Source: Desulfatiglans anilini DSM 4660 (GTDB lineage Bacteria; Desulfobacterota; DSM-4660; Desulfatiglandales; Desulfatiglandaceae). Taken from it: DNA of 64,000 nt. Shown piece by piece: positions 44,662-53,444 of this stretch. A program made the translations under genes and the position numbers. Location of the stretch: contig NZ_AULM01000010.1 of assembly GCF_000422285.1 (NCBI RefSeq), forward strand, positions 54,338 to 118,337. Direction: 5' to 3'. The notes under the pieces were generated by a model. That model did no database searches and had not been told where the DNA came from. It saw only the letters and a list, made by a program, of their open reading frames with translations. Each line of letters begins with the position of its first letter. Position 1 is the first letter of the stretch.

Positions 44662-45460
44662 TCCCCTTGCACAGAATGACAGGCGTGTAGGTAAAACGCG
44701 CCGGATCTCTGAAAAAGTTCAGGAAATCTTCGAAAAATCCTGTGTGTCCGCCAGGATATCCCGAGAACAGGGATTGTGCTTTCCGTGTGGCCATTTCAGC
44801 CTTCTTCAACCAATTGAAGAAGTCGTGCTCTTTCACCTCGCCGTAGATGAGATGGTGAGCCTGCAAATCCACCGTGATATCCCGATAGCCGCTATCGTAC
44901 AGGTAGCTGTAAAGTTTTCTTCCGGCGTATGGGTCGAAGTTGTATTTTTCTTCCAGCAGCCGCATGAGGTCCATTAGGATCTTTCCTATCTCTTCAGGCA
45001 AGGGGAAATGGCTGAGGCAGTTGTAGTCAAGATCGATCAGGCAGAGAATTCCCCGGCTTTTCAGTAGACGTGTCAGGTTTTCCACGATTTGCATGGCTTC
45101 AGCCAAGTTGTATTCCAGGACGAATCGGACCAGGATGCAGTCGAATAGACCGGATATTTCAATCGGTTTTCTGATATCGTGAACCTCGAATCGAATGGCG
45201 GAATCCTTCCCGTATTTCCGGGCCGCGTAGTCGACGCGCTTCGGGGAATAGTCGATGCCCCAAACTTCTCCTCCAGGCTGAACCAGACGCTGAAGGATCG
45301 CAGAAGTCAAGCCGGGGCCGCAGCCTGCATCCAGGACTCGCATTCCTGGACGGATGCCGCTCCATTTCGCCTGGGTCTCGAAGGTCTTTGAGTCGGTCTT
45401 GGTTTCGAGGCGGAAACTCTCCTCGTCGCTCTCCATAAGGTAGCTCGATCCGGTGTTCAT
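44651..45460 (-). CDS. Class I SAM-dependent methyltransferase
   Basis: A 269-residue Rossmann-fold methyltransferase. Motif I is RVLDAGCGPGLTSAI, motif II IDYSPKRV, motif III FEVHDIRKP, then LVRFVLEYN. The C-terminal part with YSYLYDSGYRDITVDLQAH is reminiscent of UbiE/cyclopropane-type methyltransferases acting on small molecules. The substrate cannot be assigned. It converges on the kinase gene with an 11-base overlap of 3' ends. Confidence 0.85.
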   Translation of the reverse strand: MNTGSSYLMESDEESFRLETKTDSKTFETQAKWSGIRPGMRVLDAGCGPGLTSAILQRLVQPGGEVWGIDYSPKRVDYAARKYGKDSAIRFEVHDIRKPIEISGLFDCILVRFVLEYNLAEAMQIVENLTRLLKSRGILCLIDLDYNCLSHFPLPEEIGKILMDLMRLLEEKYNFDPYAGRKLYSYLYDSGYRDITVDLQAHHLIYGEVKEHDFFNWLKKAEMATRKAQSLFSGYPGGHTGFFEDFLNFFRDPARFTYTPVILCKGIRP

Positions 45461-46026
45461 GGGGTGCCTCTGAAAGGGTTCTCTCGATGTTTTTTCAGAA
45501 ATGATCAGGTTCCTTTCGGTTTTCTTTGCATTGCGGTTGGCCGCTGAGGAGCCTGAATCCGGCTGATGGCTTCCATTTGCATGCGATGCAGCCGATCATA
45601 TCCTGTCCTGATGAATTTTGCCATCGTGAATGGGGCCGAAGCCGGCTGTCCACAAGCGATTGGCAGCGTTTGGCTCGAAGGAGGAATGCGCCCGCTGAGC
45701 GGCCGCAGGTCGATGGCCTTGATTGAGGTTGATATATTCCAAGGTGTCTGTCATATTAATAAGCTGGTTTCCGGCAGGAGGAGGTCTCTTCGAATCGCCT
45801 TCGATACCGAACGTAAACAGGCTGGGTGCTGGTGCGCGAGGGCCGGAAATGAATGTGCCCTACGGGCAAATTTCGACTCTGAACGGGTCTTCTTGCCGAT
45901 TTCAGGGTGAATTTTCAGGATTGCGGTTCGCATGCACAGGTCGGTGCACGGTGACCGTTCGATTTTGTTCGCATGGGCAAAAGCCCATTTCCATATCGTC
46001 ATTGAATGAAGGAGCGGTTTATCGTC
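45461..46026. other. Intergenic region with weak repeat remnants
   Basis: About 565 bases between the divergent methyltransferase and radical SAM genes. A perfect hairpin ATGGGC-AAAA-GCCCAT lies at 45973-45988 followed by TTCCAT, like the family repeat's right end, and GCATGCACAGGTCGGTGCACG nearby may be an eroded centre. No gene is supported. Confidence 0.3.
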
Positions 46027-47181
46027 ATGACTCGCAAGACATTCGAGCAGGGCCCCATTCGGCCGCCGAATGAGGCACGCAGCCTGCTGTTGCGTTTTAC
46101 GCGGAATTGCCCGTGGAATCAGTGCCGTTTTTGTCCGGTATACAAGAATCGGAAGTTTTCGCTGCGGACGGTCGAGGAAATCAAGCAAGACATCCGCACC
46201 GCGCGGGAAATCGCCGACGAGATCAAGGACCTTTCCTGGAAGCTCGGGGAATCCGGCAAGGTCACGGACAAGGTCGTAAGCGACATCTTCAGCGGGGGAG
46301 GGTACACTGACGCCTACCACAGCGTGGCAGCCTGGCTGTACTACGGTACGGGCGCCTGTTTTCTTCAGGATGCCGACAATCTGGTCATGCCGACCGAGGA
46401 TCTGGTAGCCTGTCTGAGTTTTCTGCGGGAGACCTTCCCTGAGATCAAGCGCGTCACGACCTATTCGCGGTCCCGGACGATCGTCCGGAAGAGCCTGGAG
46501 GCGATGAAGGCCATCCATGAGGCCGGGCTCGATCGGGTCCACATCGGCCTCGAGAGCGGCTATGATCCCGTTCTCAAGCTCATGAAAAAGGGCGTGACGG
46601 CCGCCCAGCACATCCAGGCCGGGAGGCTGGTGGTGGATGCGGGGATGGAGCTTTCCGAATACGTCATGCCAGGGCTGGGGGGGCAGGAGATGTGGCGGGA
46701 ACACGCGGTCGAGACCGCCAGGGTGCTGAACGCCATCAACCCCCATTTCATCCGGTTGAGAAGTCTCCGCATCCCGAAGCGCGTACCCCTCTATGAACTT
46801 CTCGAGAAGGGCGAGTTCATCATGCAGACGGACGACATGCTCGCCGAAGAACTCCGGGTGTTCATCGAGCATCTCGATGGCATTACGAGCACGGTCACGA
46901 GCGATCACATCATGAACCTGATGGAGGACATCGAGGGGAAACTTCCGGAGGACAAGGAGAAGATGCTCGAGGCGATCGAGCGCTACCAGGAGCTTCCGGA
47001 TGAGGACCGGCTGGTCTACCGTGTCGGCAGGCGCGGCGGTGCCTACCGCTCCCCGCTCGATTTGAAACGGGATCCGTCGACTTACCAGAAGATCCAGCGG
47101 CTGATCCAGGATGTGGAAGTCAAGGAAGGCCGTGACGGGGTGGAACAGTTCATCAAGGAACTCGCAGACCGTTATGTGTGA
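46027..47181 (+). CDS. Radical SAM protein with CX4CX2C cluster motif
   Basis: A 384-residue radical SAM enzyme. The SAM-binding [4Fe-4S] cysteines lie in RNCPWNQCRFCPVYKN, spaced C-x4-C-x2-C rather than C-x3-C-x2-C, a spacing found in one COG1032-type group. Glycine-rich SAM contact (FSGGGYTDAYH), GLDRVHIGLESGYDPVLKLMKKG and YVMPGLGG follow the usual TIM-barrel order. The C-terminal 120 residues are helical. AAGGAG precedes ATG 46027. No partner gene indicates the substrate. Confidence 0.85.
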   Translation: MTRKTFEQGPIRPPNEARSLLLRFTRNCPWNQCRFCPVYKNRKFSLRTVEEIKQDIRTAREIADEIKDLSWKLGESGKVTDKVVSDIFSGGGYTDAYHSVAAWLYYGTGACFLQDADNLVMPTEDLVACLSFLRETFPEIKRVTTYSRSRTIVRKSLEAMKAIHEAGLDRVHIGLESGYDPVLKLMKKGVTAAQHIQAGRLVVDAGMELSEYVMPGLGGQEMWREHAVETARVLNAINPHFIRLRSLRIPKRVPLYELLEKGEFIMQTDDMLAEELRVFIEHLDGITSTVTSDHIMNLMEDIEGKLPEDKEKMLEAIERYQELPDEDRLVYRVGRRGGAYRSPLDLKRDPSTYQKIQRLIQDVEVKEGRDGVEQFIKELADRYV

Positions 47182-47297
47182 GGATGAGAGCCGGGGGCAA
47201 ATTGTCATTGGGGCCGCCGCTGGCGCGAACCTTCATGTGTGAAGATGAGAGTGGAAATCTTTTTTGAACGGGATAGTTCGGGCCCGGGGAAACGCCT

Positions 47298-47984
47298 GTG
47301 AAATATTTTCCGGTCATGCTTGCCCTCGAAGGCCGCCGTGTGCTGGTCGTCGGGGGCGGGAAGGTTGCCGAAAGAAAGGTTCAGACGCTGCTCGAGTACG
47401 GAGGGGTGGTCACGCTTGTCTCAAGGGAGGTGACGCCGGCGCTGCAGGCGCTGGCTGAGAGCGGGCGGATCCGCTACCTTGGGCAGGCCTACGAACCTTC
47501 GTGTCTTTCCGGCGCTTTTCTGGCGGTTGCGGCCACGGATGACGCGGAGCTCAATCACGTTGTCAGCGAGGATGCCCAGGCGCGCGGGATTCTCATCAAT
47601 GCGGTGGATCAGCCGGCCGACTGCACGTTCATCCTTCCCTCCATCATCAAGCGCGGCGATCTCGTCCTGGCCGTTTCGACTTCGGGCCGCAGTCCGGCAA
47701 CCGCCAAGCGGATCCGCCGCAGGCTCGAAACTCTGTTCGGCCCCGAGTATGCCCTTTTCCTCAGGATGATGGGATGCATCAGGGAGGCCGTCATGGCGCT
47801 GGGCCTGACGCAGGAGGAAAACAGCCGGGTTTTCCATGAACTCGCGGGTTCGAAGGCGCTCGAAGCCATCGGCCGGGGGGCGTGGACCGAGGTCGAGGCC
47901 ATTCTTGCCGGGATTCTGCCCGGAGGGCTCGATCCGCAGGAGATCTGTCGAGCGGCGCAAAAAGGCGCCGAGGCGGAGGAGTAA
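47298..47984 (+). CDS. Precorrin-2 dehydrogenase / sirohydrochlorin ferrochelatase-like (Met8/CysG-N)
   Basis: A 228-residue protein matching the N-terminal half of CysG and yeast Met8: RRVLVVGGGKVAERKVQTLLEYGG (NAD site), FLAVAATDDAELNHVV, DCTFILPSIIKRGDLVLAVSTSGRSPATAKRIRRRLE with the catalytic Asp/Ser region. It oxidises precorrin-2 and may insert iron for sirohaem or haem d1/haem via the alternative pathway. Starts with GTG at 47298. It is followed six bases later by ccsA and then hemA, an arrangement common in haem gene clusters of sulfate reducers. Confidence 0.92.
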   Translation: MKYFPVMLALEGRRVLVVGGGKVAERKVQTLLEYGGVVTLVSREVTPALQALAESGRIRYLGQAYEPSCLSGAFLAVAATDDAELNHVVSEDAQARGILINAVDQPADCTFILPSIIKRGDLVLAVSTSGRSPATAKRIRRRLETLFGPEYALFLRMMGCIREAVMALGLTQEENSRVFHELAGSKALEAIGRGAWTEVEAILAGILPGGLDPQEICRAAQKGAEAEE

Positions 47985-47989
47985 GCCGC

Positions 47990-48823
47990 TTGCTCTGGTT
48001 TTATCTGGCGCTGATTCTCGAATGGATGGCCACCGCCGGTTTCCTGGCCTACATCATCACGCGGCGGAAAGGATTCTTCCGGTACGGGTACGGCTTCCTG
48101 CTGGCCGGGTTCATTGCCCACACGATCTTCCTGGGCTATCGTTATCATCTCCTGGAAGCCGCGCCCGTTTTGAATTTCAAGGCGGCGCTCGGGTTCTTCG
48201 CCTGGAGCATCGTCCTGGTTTATCTGATCTTCGAGATCCGATTCAGACTGAAGGTCCTCGGTTCCTTCGTCGCACCTTTCGCCGCCTTCCTGATGGCCTT
48301 GTCCTTTACGCTGACCGGAGTCGATGAGCCGGTCAAACCGATCTTCAAGAGCTTGTGGCTGCCGGTGCATGTGGTGACGGTCTTCGCTGGGAACGGCCTC
48401 TTTACCATCACTTTCGTGGCCTCCGGGATGTATCTGCTCCAGGAGCGGTTCATCAAGCGGAAACGGCTTGGTGCGCTGTACACCAGGCTGCCGTCCCTGG
48501 CCACCCTCGATGCGATCGCTCATCATGCCTTGATCTATGGTTTTTCCTTTATGACCGTCGGGATGATCACGGGCTCCATTTATGCCCAGGTGGCCTTGGG
48601 GAGCTACTGGCAGTGGGATCCCAAGGAGGTCTGGTCGTTGATTACCTGGCTCCTTTACGCCGTGTTGCTGCACCAGCGGCTGACCGTTGGATGGCGCGGC
48701 CGGCGCGCGGCGATTATGGCGATGGTCTGTTTCGCGATGCTGATCTTTACATTTGCAGGGGCGAGTTTCTGGCTCGGCGGATACCACAGCTTCGAGAATC
48801 TCGGCGCCCGGAATGGATTGTGA
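47990..48823 (+). CDS. ccsA: Cytochrome c assembly protein CcsA/HemX-like
   Basis: An inner-membrane haem-handling protein of about 277 residues with eight membrane helices. The tryptophan-rich WWD motif reads GSYWQWDPKEVWSLITW, flanked by conserved His (HALIYGF, and a His near the third helix). CcsA works with CcsB/ResB in system II cytochrome c maturation, whereas the similar HemX influences GluTR; the location directly before hemA allows either. The TTG at 47990 has GGAGG upstream and fits family length. The stop overlaps the hemA start. Confidence 0.9.
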   Translation: MLWFYLALILEWMATAGFLAYIITRRKGFFRYGYGFLLAGFIAHTIFLGYRYHLLEAAPVLNFKAALGFFAWSIVLVYLIFEIRFRLKVLGSFVAPFAAFLMALSFTLTGVDEPVKPIFKSLWLPVHVVTVFAGNGLFTITFVASGMYLLQERFIKRKRLGALYTRLPSLATLDAIAHHALIYGFSFMTVGMITGSIYAQVALGSYWQWDPKEVWSLITWLLYAVLLHQRLTVGWRGRRAAIMAMVCFAMLIFTFAGASFWLGGYHSFENLGARNGL

Positions 48824-50163
48824 TGAAGATCATCAGCATCGGAATGAACCATGAGACCGCTCCTGTGGAACTGCGGGAATGCCTGGCGGGTGAGGCGGAC
48901 AGCGCGGGGCAGGCGCTGAGGGCCATGCGCGGGATCGGCTCACTTCAGGAAAGCTTCTTCCTTTCGACCTGCAACCGGGTGGAGGCCCTGTTCACGACGG
49001 AGAATCCCGGGCCGGCGGCCGAAGCGGTCGTGGAGTTTCTGGCCCGCATGGGGCGGGTCGAAGAAGGGATCCTGCGAGCCCATCTTTATGTGCTCGAGGA
49101 CAGGGAGGCTGTCGGGCATGTGTTCAGCGTCGCCTCGAGCCTCGACTCCATGGTCGTGGGCGAGCCGCAGATCCTGGGCCAGATCAAGGAGGCCTACTTC
49201 CTGGCGACCCGCGAGAAGTCCTCAGGGGTGATCCTGAACCGGTTGATGCACCGCGCTTTCCATGTCGCCAAACGCGTCCGGACCGAGACGGGCATCTGCG
49301 AGGCGGCTGTCTCCATCAGCTACGCCGCGGTGGAACTGGCGAAGAAGATCTTCCACGAACTGGAGGGGAAAAAGGTTCTGCTCATCGGGGCGGGCGAGAT
49401 GGCGGAACTGGCCGCCAAGCACCTTTACCGCCAGGGGGCGCAGGAGATCTTCGTGGCCAACCGGACCCTCGAGCGCGCGCAGCAGGTTGCCGCGCCGTTG
49501 GGGGCGAAGGCGGTCACGCTCGAGGAGATCGATGCGCGGCTCCAGGATGTCGATATCGTCGTGGCATCGACCGCCGCCGCCGGCTATGTCATCACCCATG
49601 CGCAGGTGAAGGCCTGCCTCAAGAAACGGCGAAACCGTCCGCTTTTCTTCATCGACATTGCGGTTCCGCGGGACGTCGAGCCGCGGGTCAACACGCTCGA
49701 CAACGTTTACGTGTACGATATCGACGATCTGAAAGGGGTGATTCAGTTCAACCTGGCCCAAAGGCGCCAGGAAGCGCTCAAGGCCAGGGCGATCGTCGAG
49801 GAGGAGGTGTGCAAGTTCGAGAAGTGGTTGAAGACCCTTTCCGTGGTCCCTACGATCGTGTCCCTGCAGCGCAAGGCCGAAACGATCATACAGACCGAAC
49901 TCAGGAAGAGCCATTCGGCGCTCGAGCATCTGCCTGAATGGCAGCAGGAGGCTGTTGCAACGCTTGCCCGTTCGATTGCGGAGAAACTGCTGAACGATCC
50001 CATCCTCTTCCTGAAAGGGCGGGCGGACCGCAAGACGGTCAACGATTACCTGGATGTGACTCGCAGGCTGTTCAACCTGGATGATGAGCGCCGGGAATTC
50101 TCGGCGCACAGTGCAGACAAAGGAGACGATGATGGACCTGAGCGCGATGATTCAAACGCTTAA
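48823..50163 (+). CDS. hemA: Glutamyl-tRNA reductase
   Basis: A 446-residue GluTR, the first committed enzyme of C5-pathway tetrapyrrole synthesis. The catalytic Cys lies in FLSTCNRVEAL, with GMNHETAPVELRE at the N-terminus, GEPQILGQIKEAY, the NADPH domain KKVLLIGAGEMAELAAKHL, VANRTLERA, and IDIAVPRDVEP. The C-terminal dimerisation helices are present. Its start overlaps the ccsA stop by one base. The last codons overlap the upstream region of the MoaE-like gene. Confidence 0.97.
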   Translation: MKIISIGMNHETAPVELRECLAGEADSAGQALRAMRGIGSLQESFFLSTCNRVEALFTTENPGPAAEAVVEFLARMGRVEEGILRAHLYVLEDREAVGHVFSVASSLDSMVVGEPQILGQIKEAYFLATREKSSGVILNRLMHRAFHVAKRVRTETGICEAAVSISYAAVELAKKIFHELEGKKVLLIGAGEMAELAAKHLYRQGAQEIFVANRTLERAQQVAAPLGAKAVTLEEIDARLQDVDIVVASTAAAGYVITHAQVKACLKKRRNRPLFFIDIAVPRDVEPRVNTLDNVYVYDIDDLKGVIQFNLAQRRQEALKARAIVEEEVCKFEKWLKTLSVVPTIVSLQRKAETIIQTELRKSHSALEHLPEWQQEAVATLARSIAEKLLNDPILFLKGRADRKTVNDYLDVTRRLFNLDDERREFSAHSADKGDDDGPERDDSNA

Positions 50164-50491
50164 ACGGCACCCTCGATTCGATGCGATGGGCATGATTGCA
50201 AGCCACCTGGGGATCGTCAGAGGCCACTCCTTGAAAGGGGGGCAGGTCTCGGCTATCGAGGTGGTCTTCGATCCAGATGTCATAGAGCGTATTGTCAATG
50301 AAACCAAAGCAATGGACGGCATTGTCGATGTGTTGGTAGAAGTCAATCCCGGCCGTCTTTCGGTGGGGGATGAGGTGATGGCGGTAGCGGTCGGTGGGGA
50401 TACCCGTGAGCACGTCTTCCCGGCCCTCGAACAGACGGTGAACCGGATCAAGGCCGAGGCGAGCCGCAAGCGGGAGATCTTCAAAGAGTAG
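50132..50491 (+). CDS. MoaE-like molybdopterin synthase large subunit
   Basis: A 119-residue protein resembling MoaE, which with MoaD adds sulfur to precursor Z to make molybdopterin. Matching parts are MIASHLGIVRGHSLKGGQVSAIEVVFD and VEVNPGRLSVGDEVMAVAVGG, then VNRIKAEASRKREIFKE. The terminal P-x-W-K-K-E of ordinary MoaE is replaced by S-R-K-R-E-I-F-K-E, so it may be a divergent subgroup. AAGGAG precedes ATG 50132 (ATG 50129 is also possible). The moaC gene follows in the same orientation. Confidence 0.72.
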   Translation: MDLSAMIQTLKRHPRFDAMGMIASHLGIVRGHSLKGGQVSAIEVVFDPDVIERIVNETKAMDGIVDVLVEVNPGRLSVGDEVMAVAVGGDTREHVFPALEQTVNRIKAEASRKREIFKE

Positions 50492-50506
50492 GGGAGGGGA
50501 TCGACG

Positions 50507-50938
50507 ATGGGGATGATCGATGTAGGCGCCAAGCCGGTGATCAAGCGGGAAGCCGAGGCGGGCGGGGTCATTCATCTGCGGGCGGAGACCGTTGCGGTTA
50601 TCCGGCGCGGCGAGGTCCGGAAGGGAGACCCTCTCCCCGTGGCGGAGGTCGCCGGGATGACAGCCGCCAAGCAGACGCACCTGTTGGTTCCGCACTGTCA
50701 CCAGATCCTGCTAGAAACGGTGAGCGTGCGCTTCGATGTGAAGGACAGCAGCGTCGAGGCCCGCTGCCTCGTGCGCGCCGAGGCCAAGACCGGCGTCGAG
50801 ATGGAGGCGTTGGTTGGGGTGGCGATGGCGCTCAACACCATCTGGGATATGGTGAAATACCTCGAGAAAGATCCGCAGGGGCAATACTCCGAAACGCGAA
50901 TCGATGATATCCGTGTGCTTTGGAAGAAAAAAGGGTAG
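50507..50938 (+). CDS. moaC: Cyclic pyranopterin monophosphate synthase MoaC
   Basis: A 143-residue MoaC, converting the MoaA product to cyclic pyranopterin monophosphate in molybdenum/tungsten cofactor synthesis. Motifs: MIDVGAKPVIKREAEAGG, KGDPLPVAEVAGMTAAKQTHLLVPHCHQI and KTGVEMEALVGVAMALNTIWDMVKY. It lies just after a MoaE-like gene; a tungsten/molybdenum enzyme (aldehyde oxidoreductase) gene appears at the right edge of the window, although separated by other genes. Confidence 0.92.
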   Translation: MGMIDVGAKPVIKREAEAGGVIHLRAETVAVIRRGEVRKGDPLPVAEVAGMTAAKQTHLLVPHCHQILLETVSVRFDVKDSSVEARCLVRAEAKTGVEMEALVGVAMALNTIWDMVKYLEKDPQGQYSETRIDDIRVLWKKKG

Positions 50939-50957
50939 GTTGAGAGGAGTGACACGA

Positions 50958-51635
50958 ATGCGCATTTACGGCCTGGCTCTGGGATGCTTCCTGCTGCTGA
51001 TGACATGCGGCTCCGCCTGGGCGGAGCGGGCTTATGTGACGGATTCCTTCCAAGTGACGGTTCGAACGGGCCCGAGCACGGGGCACAAGATCATCGCTTT
51101 CCTCGATTCCGGGGCGTCTGTGGAGGTTCTGGGGGAGGACCAGGGCTGGAACAGGGTGCGCCTGAGGGATGAAGAAGGCAAAGCGGTCGAGGGCTGGGTG
51201 TTGGCGCGCTACCTCATGACGCGCGAACCGTGGGAGGCAAAAGCCAGATCCTTCGAGGAGAAATACGAGCGGCTGAAGGCGCTCTCATCGAAGACAAAAG
51301 GCGAATGGGAGTCTGTCTACGAGGAGAATCAGCGTTTGACGAGTCAATTGGCGGAAAAGACCAGCGCCTTGCAGACGCTCGAGCAGGCGCATGAGACGCT
51401 GAAAAAAGACTCTGCGGGTGTTTTAGCCGTCAAGGAGGCCCATCGCCAGTGTTCGGAAACCCTGGCGGGGCTTGAAAAGACGGTGGGGGAATTGCGCAAG
51501 GAGAATGACGCGCTCCGCTCGAATGAGCGGAACAAGTGGTTTGCGACCGGCGCGCTGGTGCTTTTTGTCGGACTGATCATCGGGCTCGCCCTGGGCCGCT
51601 CGCAGAAGAAAAGAAAATCTCTCCTGATGGATTGA
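50958..51635 (+). CDS. SH3-domain membrane protein (YgiM/TIGR04211-like)
   Basis: Starts at ATG 50958 with a signal peptide (IYGLALGCFLLLMTCGSAWA). A bacterial SH3 domain follows (RAYVTDSFQVTVRTGPSTGHKIIAFLDSGASVEVLGEDQGWNRVRL...GWVLARYL), then a coiled coil of about 100 residues and a single C-terminal membrane helix (WFATGALVLFVGLIIGLALG) with a basic tail. This is the YgiM-type architecture, thought to act at the cell envelope; the precise role is not known. Its coding region overlaps no neighbour. Confidence 0.85.
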   Translation: MRIYGLALGCFLLLMTCGSAWAERAYVTDSFQVTVRTGPSTGHKIIAFLDSGASVEVLGEDQGWNRVRLRDEEGKAVEGWVLARYLMTREPWEAKARSFEEKYERLKALSSKTKGEWESVYEENQRLTSQLAEKTSALQTLEQAHETLKKDSAGVLAVKEAHRQCSETLAGLEKTVGELRKENDALRSNERNKWFATGALVLFVGLIIGLALGRSQKKRKSLLMD

Positions 51636-51927
51636 GGTCGTCCCTGAGGGTATCGGGGTCAAGAGAAGCCTGGATGCGGATGAAAACCCTTCCTGGTCCA
51701 TTCCAGCAGACGGCGGGGTGATCGCGGCGCCTTTCGCCCGTAGATTCCACTTCATTGTGGGTCGCATCGGATCGGATGCAGGCCATTGGAGGTGAGGCAG
51801 TCGGAGCGAAGGGTTCTTGGTTCGACTTTTCTGGAAGGGGCCAGATCTGCCTCGTTTCAGGCTGCATGGGGCGGCTGTTGAGTGTGGTTTTCCGTGGTGG
51901 CATGTCTTGAGCATTAGGAGATAGTGG

Positions 51928-53241
51928 GTGCCTGCAGCAGTGGAAAAGGACTCCGACGCGGGATCGAGCGGCGGGCTGAAGGATTGCGCGGTCGTCACCA
52001 TTGGGACGGAGCTTCTGCTCGGGCAGATCGTGGATACGAATGCCTGCTACCTCGCTGAGGCGCTGGCGGAGGCCGGGCTCCGGGTGCGGCTGCGGATCGC
52101 GGTCGGGGACGAGATCGGCGAGATCGTTGACGCCTTGAGAGTGGCGCTCGACCGGTGCGCCCTGGTGATCACGACCGGCGGCCTCGGGCCGACGCTGGAT
52201 GACCTGACCCGGGAGGCTGTGGCGGCTGTGGCGGGTGTGCCGCTGGAGTTCCGGGAGCCGCTGATGGCGGACATCGAGGCGATCTTCAAGCGCTACGGCT
52301 ACCACATGGCGGAGAACAACCGCCGCCAGGCGTTCGTCCCTCAGGGGGCCGAAGCGGTGCGAAACCCGGTTGGAACCGCGCCGGGCTTCATTTGCCGGAT
52401 CGGGGATAAGGCCATCGCCTGCCTCCCCGGTGTTCCCCGCGAACTCAAAGTCCTGTTCCCTAGCACGGTGCTGCCCTGGATACGGCGGTTTTTCCGCCTG
52501 CCGGAGCAGGTGCTCTTTTATCGGACTTTGAAGACCGTAGGGATCGGCGAGAGTCAGGTGGATCAATCGATCGGGGATTTGATCAAACCGGGCGGCGATC
52601 CAGAGATCGGCCTGCTGGCTTCCGAGGGCGAGATCAAGATCCGAATCGCCGTCCGCGCCGGAGATCGGGAAGGCGCCCTACAGCGGATCGCACCGGTCGA
52701 AGAGGAGATCCGTTCGCGCCTCGGCAGGCGGATCTTCGGTTTAGACGAAGAAACCCTCGAGTCCGTGATCGCGGCCCTGCTTACGTCGCGCGGCCTGTCT
52801 CTCTCGATTCTCGAATCCTTCACCAGCGGCACGGCCGCCTGCCTCGTCTCGCGCGTCGATGACTTCCCGTTGGGGGAGGCGCAGGTGATCCGGAGCAAAG
52901 CGTCCCTCATGGCCTGGGACCAGTGCCGTGAACAAAATCCAGGGGATCGGACCTCCCGCTCTCGACCGTGGGAGGAAGCGGATCTCAGGCGCTTTGCGGC
53001 GGCCTTCCTTTCGCGAAGCAACGCCGATGTTGCGCTTATGATCCTGGGATGCCCCGAGAGAGACGCCGAGGGTTGGCAGGTCGATGCGCACGCGATCGTC
53101 GCCGACAGGACGGATCTCTGGAAGGCCTTTTCATGGCACATGGGCGGGACCTGCGCGACCCTCCGATCCCGGGGCGCGGTCACCGGACTGAACACCCTCA
53201 GGCTCGCCCTGCTCGAAAGGACCGATCCCGCCGCCCGATGA
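51928..53241 (+). CDS. cinA: CinA-family protein with degenerate C-terminal amidase domain
   Basis: A 437-residue protein. Residues 20-190 form the molybdopterin-binding-type N-terminal domain (VVTIGTELLLGQIVDTNACYLAEAL, TTGGLGPTLDDLTREAVA, PVGTAPGFIC, CLPGVPRELKVLF), which hydrolyses ADP-ribose-like compounds. A middle domain follows. The C-terminal nicotinamide-mononucleotide deamidase domain starts normally but its A-E-S-C-T-G-G motif reads L-E-S-F-T-S-G, so the active-site Cys/Ser context is lost. Starts with GTG 51928. Mostly linked to pyridine-nucleotide recycling and competence-linked expression in other bacteria. Confidence 0.88.
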   Translation: MPAAVEKDSDAGSSGGLKDCAVVTIGTELLLGQIVDTNACYLAEALAEAGLRVRLRIAVGDEIGEIVDALRVALDRCALVITTGGLGPTLDDLTREAVAAVAGVPLEFREPLMADIEAIFKRYGYHMAENNRRQAFVPQGAEAVRNPVGTAPGFICRIGDKAIACLPGVPRELKVLFPSTVLPWIRRFFRLPEQVLFYRTLKTVGIGESQVDQSIGDLIKPGGDPEIGLLASEGEIKIRIAVRAGDREGALQRIAPVEEEIRSRLGRRIFGLDEETLESVIAALLTSRGLSLSILESFTSGTAACLVSRVDDFPLGEAQVIRSKASLMAWDQCREQNPGDRTSRSRPWEEADLRRFAAAFLSRSNADVALMILGCPERDAEGWQVDAHAIVADRTDLWKAFSWHMGGTCATLRSRGAVTGLNTLRLALLERTDPAAR

Positions 53242-53310
53242 AGCTCCCCGCGATTTTTTTTGCTGCGGATCAAAGCCATTTGCGGTATAAAATCATGTCG
53301 TGTCATGTAA

Positions 53311-53387
53311 GCGCCTGTAGCTCAGCTGGATAGAGCAGCGGACTTCTAATCCGCAGGTCGGGGGTCCGAGTCCTCCCAGGCGCGCCA
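53311..53387 (+). tRNA. tRNA-Arg (anticodon UCU)
   Basis: A complete cloverleaf of 77 bases with encoded CCA: acceptor GCGCCTG/CAGGCGC, D arm TAGCTCAGCTGGATAGAGC, anticodon stem GCGGA/TCCGC with loop CTTCTAA (anticodon TCT, reads AGA), T loop TCCGAGT. The discriminator is G. The gene is intact although an element is integrated at its 3' end: the left att repeat runs from the anticodon stem through CCA and 16 bases beyond. Confidence 0.96.
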
Positions 53388-53403
53388 GTAAAATCAAGGG
53401 GTT
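53340..53403 (+). repeat. Left attachment-site repeat (attL) inside tRNA-Arg
   Basis: 64 bases from the second half of the anticodon stem to the downstream GGGGTT. An identical copy is at 63009-63072. The core lies within tRNA sequence, as is normal for tyrosine integrases, which leaves the tRNA functional after integration. Confidence 0.95.
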
Positions 53404-53427
53404 ACGTCAAAAACGTAGCCCCTTTTT
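53396..53427 (+). terminator. tRNA-Arg terminator built across the attL junction
   Basis: AAGGGGTTACGT pairs with ACGTAGCCCCTT (one G-T pair) and TTTTT follows. The left half of the stem belongs to the repeat core, the right half to the element, so the integrated element restores a terminator for the tRNA. Confidence 0.75.
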
Positions 53428-53444
53428 CATTTCGGCCAGAAACG

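Noticed and set aside
45905..46000. Possible further copy of the dispersed repeat in front of the radical SAM gene
   Set aside because: A hairpin and a few CATTTCCAT-like words resemble the family, but the alignment by eye is too weak over the rest; noted only as a remnant possibility.
48355..48822. Upstream extension of the hemA frame
   Set aside because: Lies within the ccsA gene; hemA motifs begin at ATG 48823 and family length fits that start.
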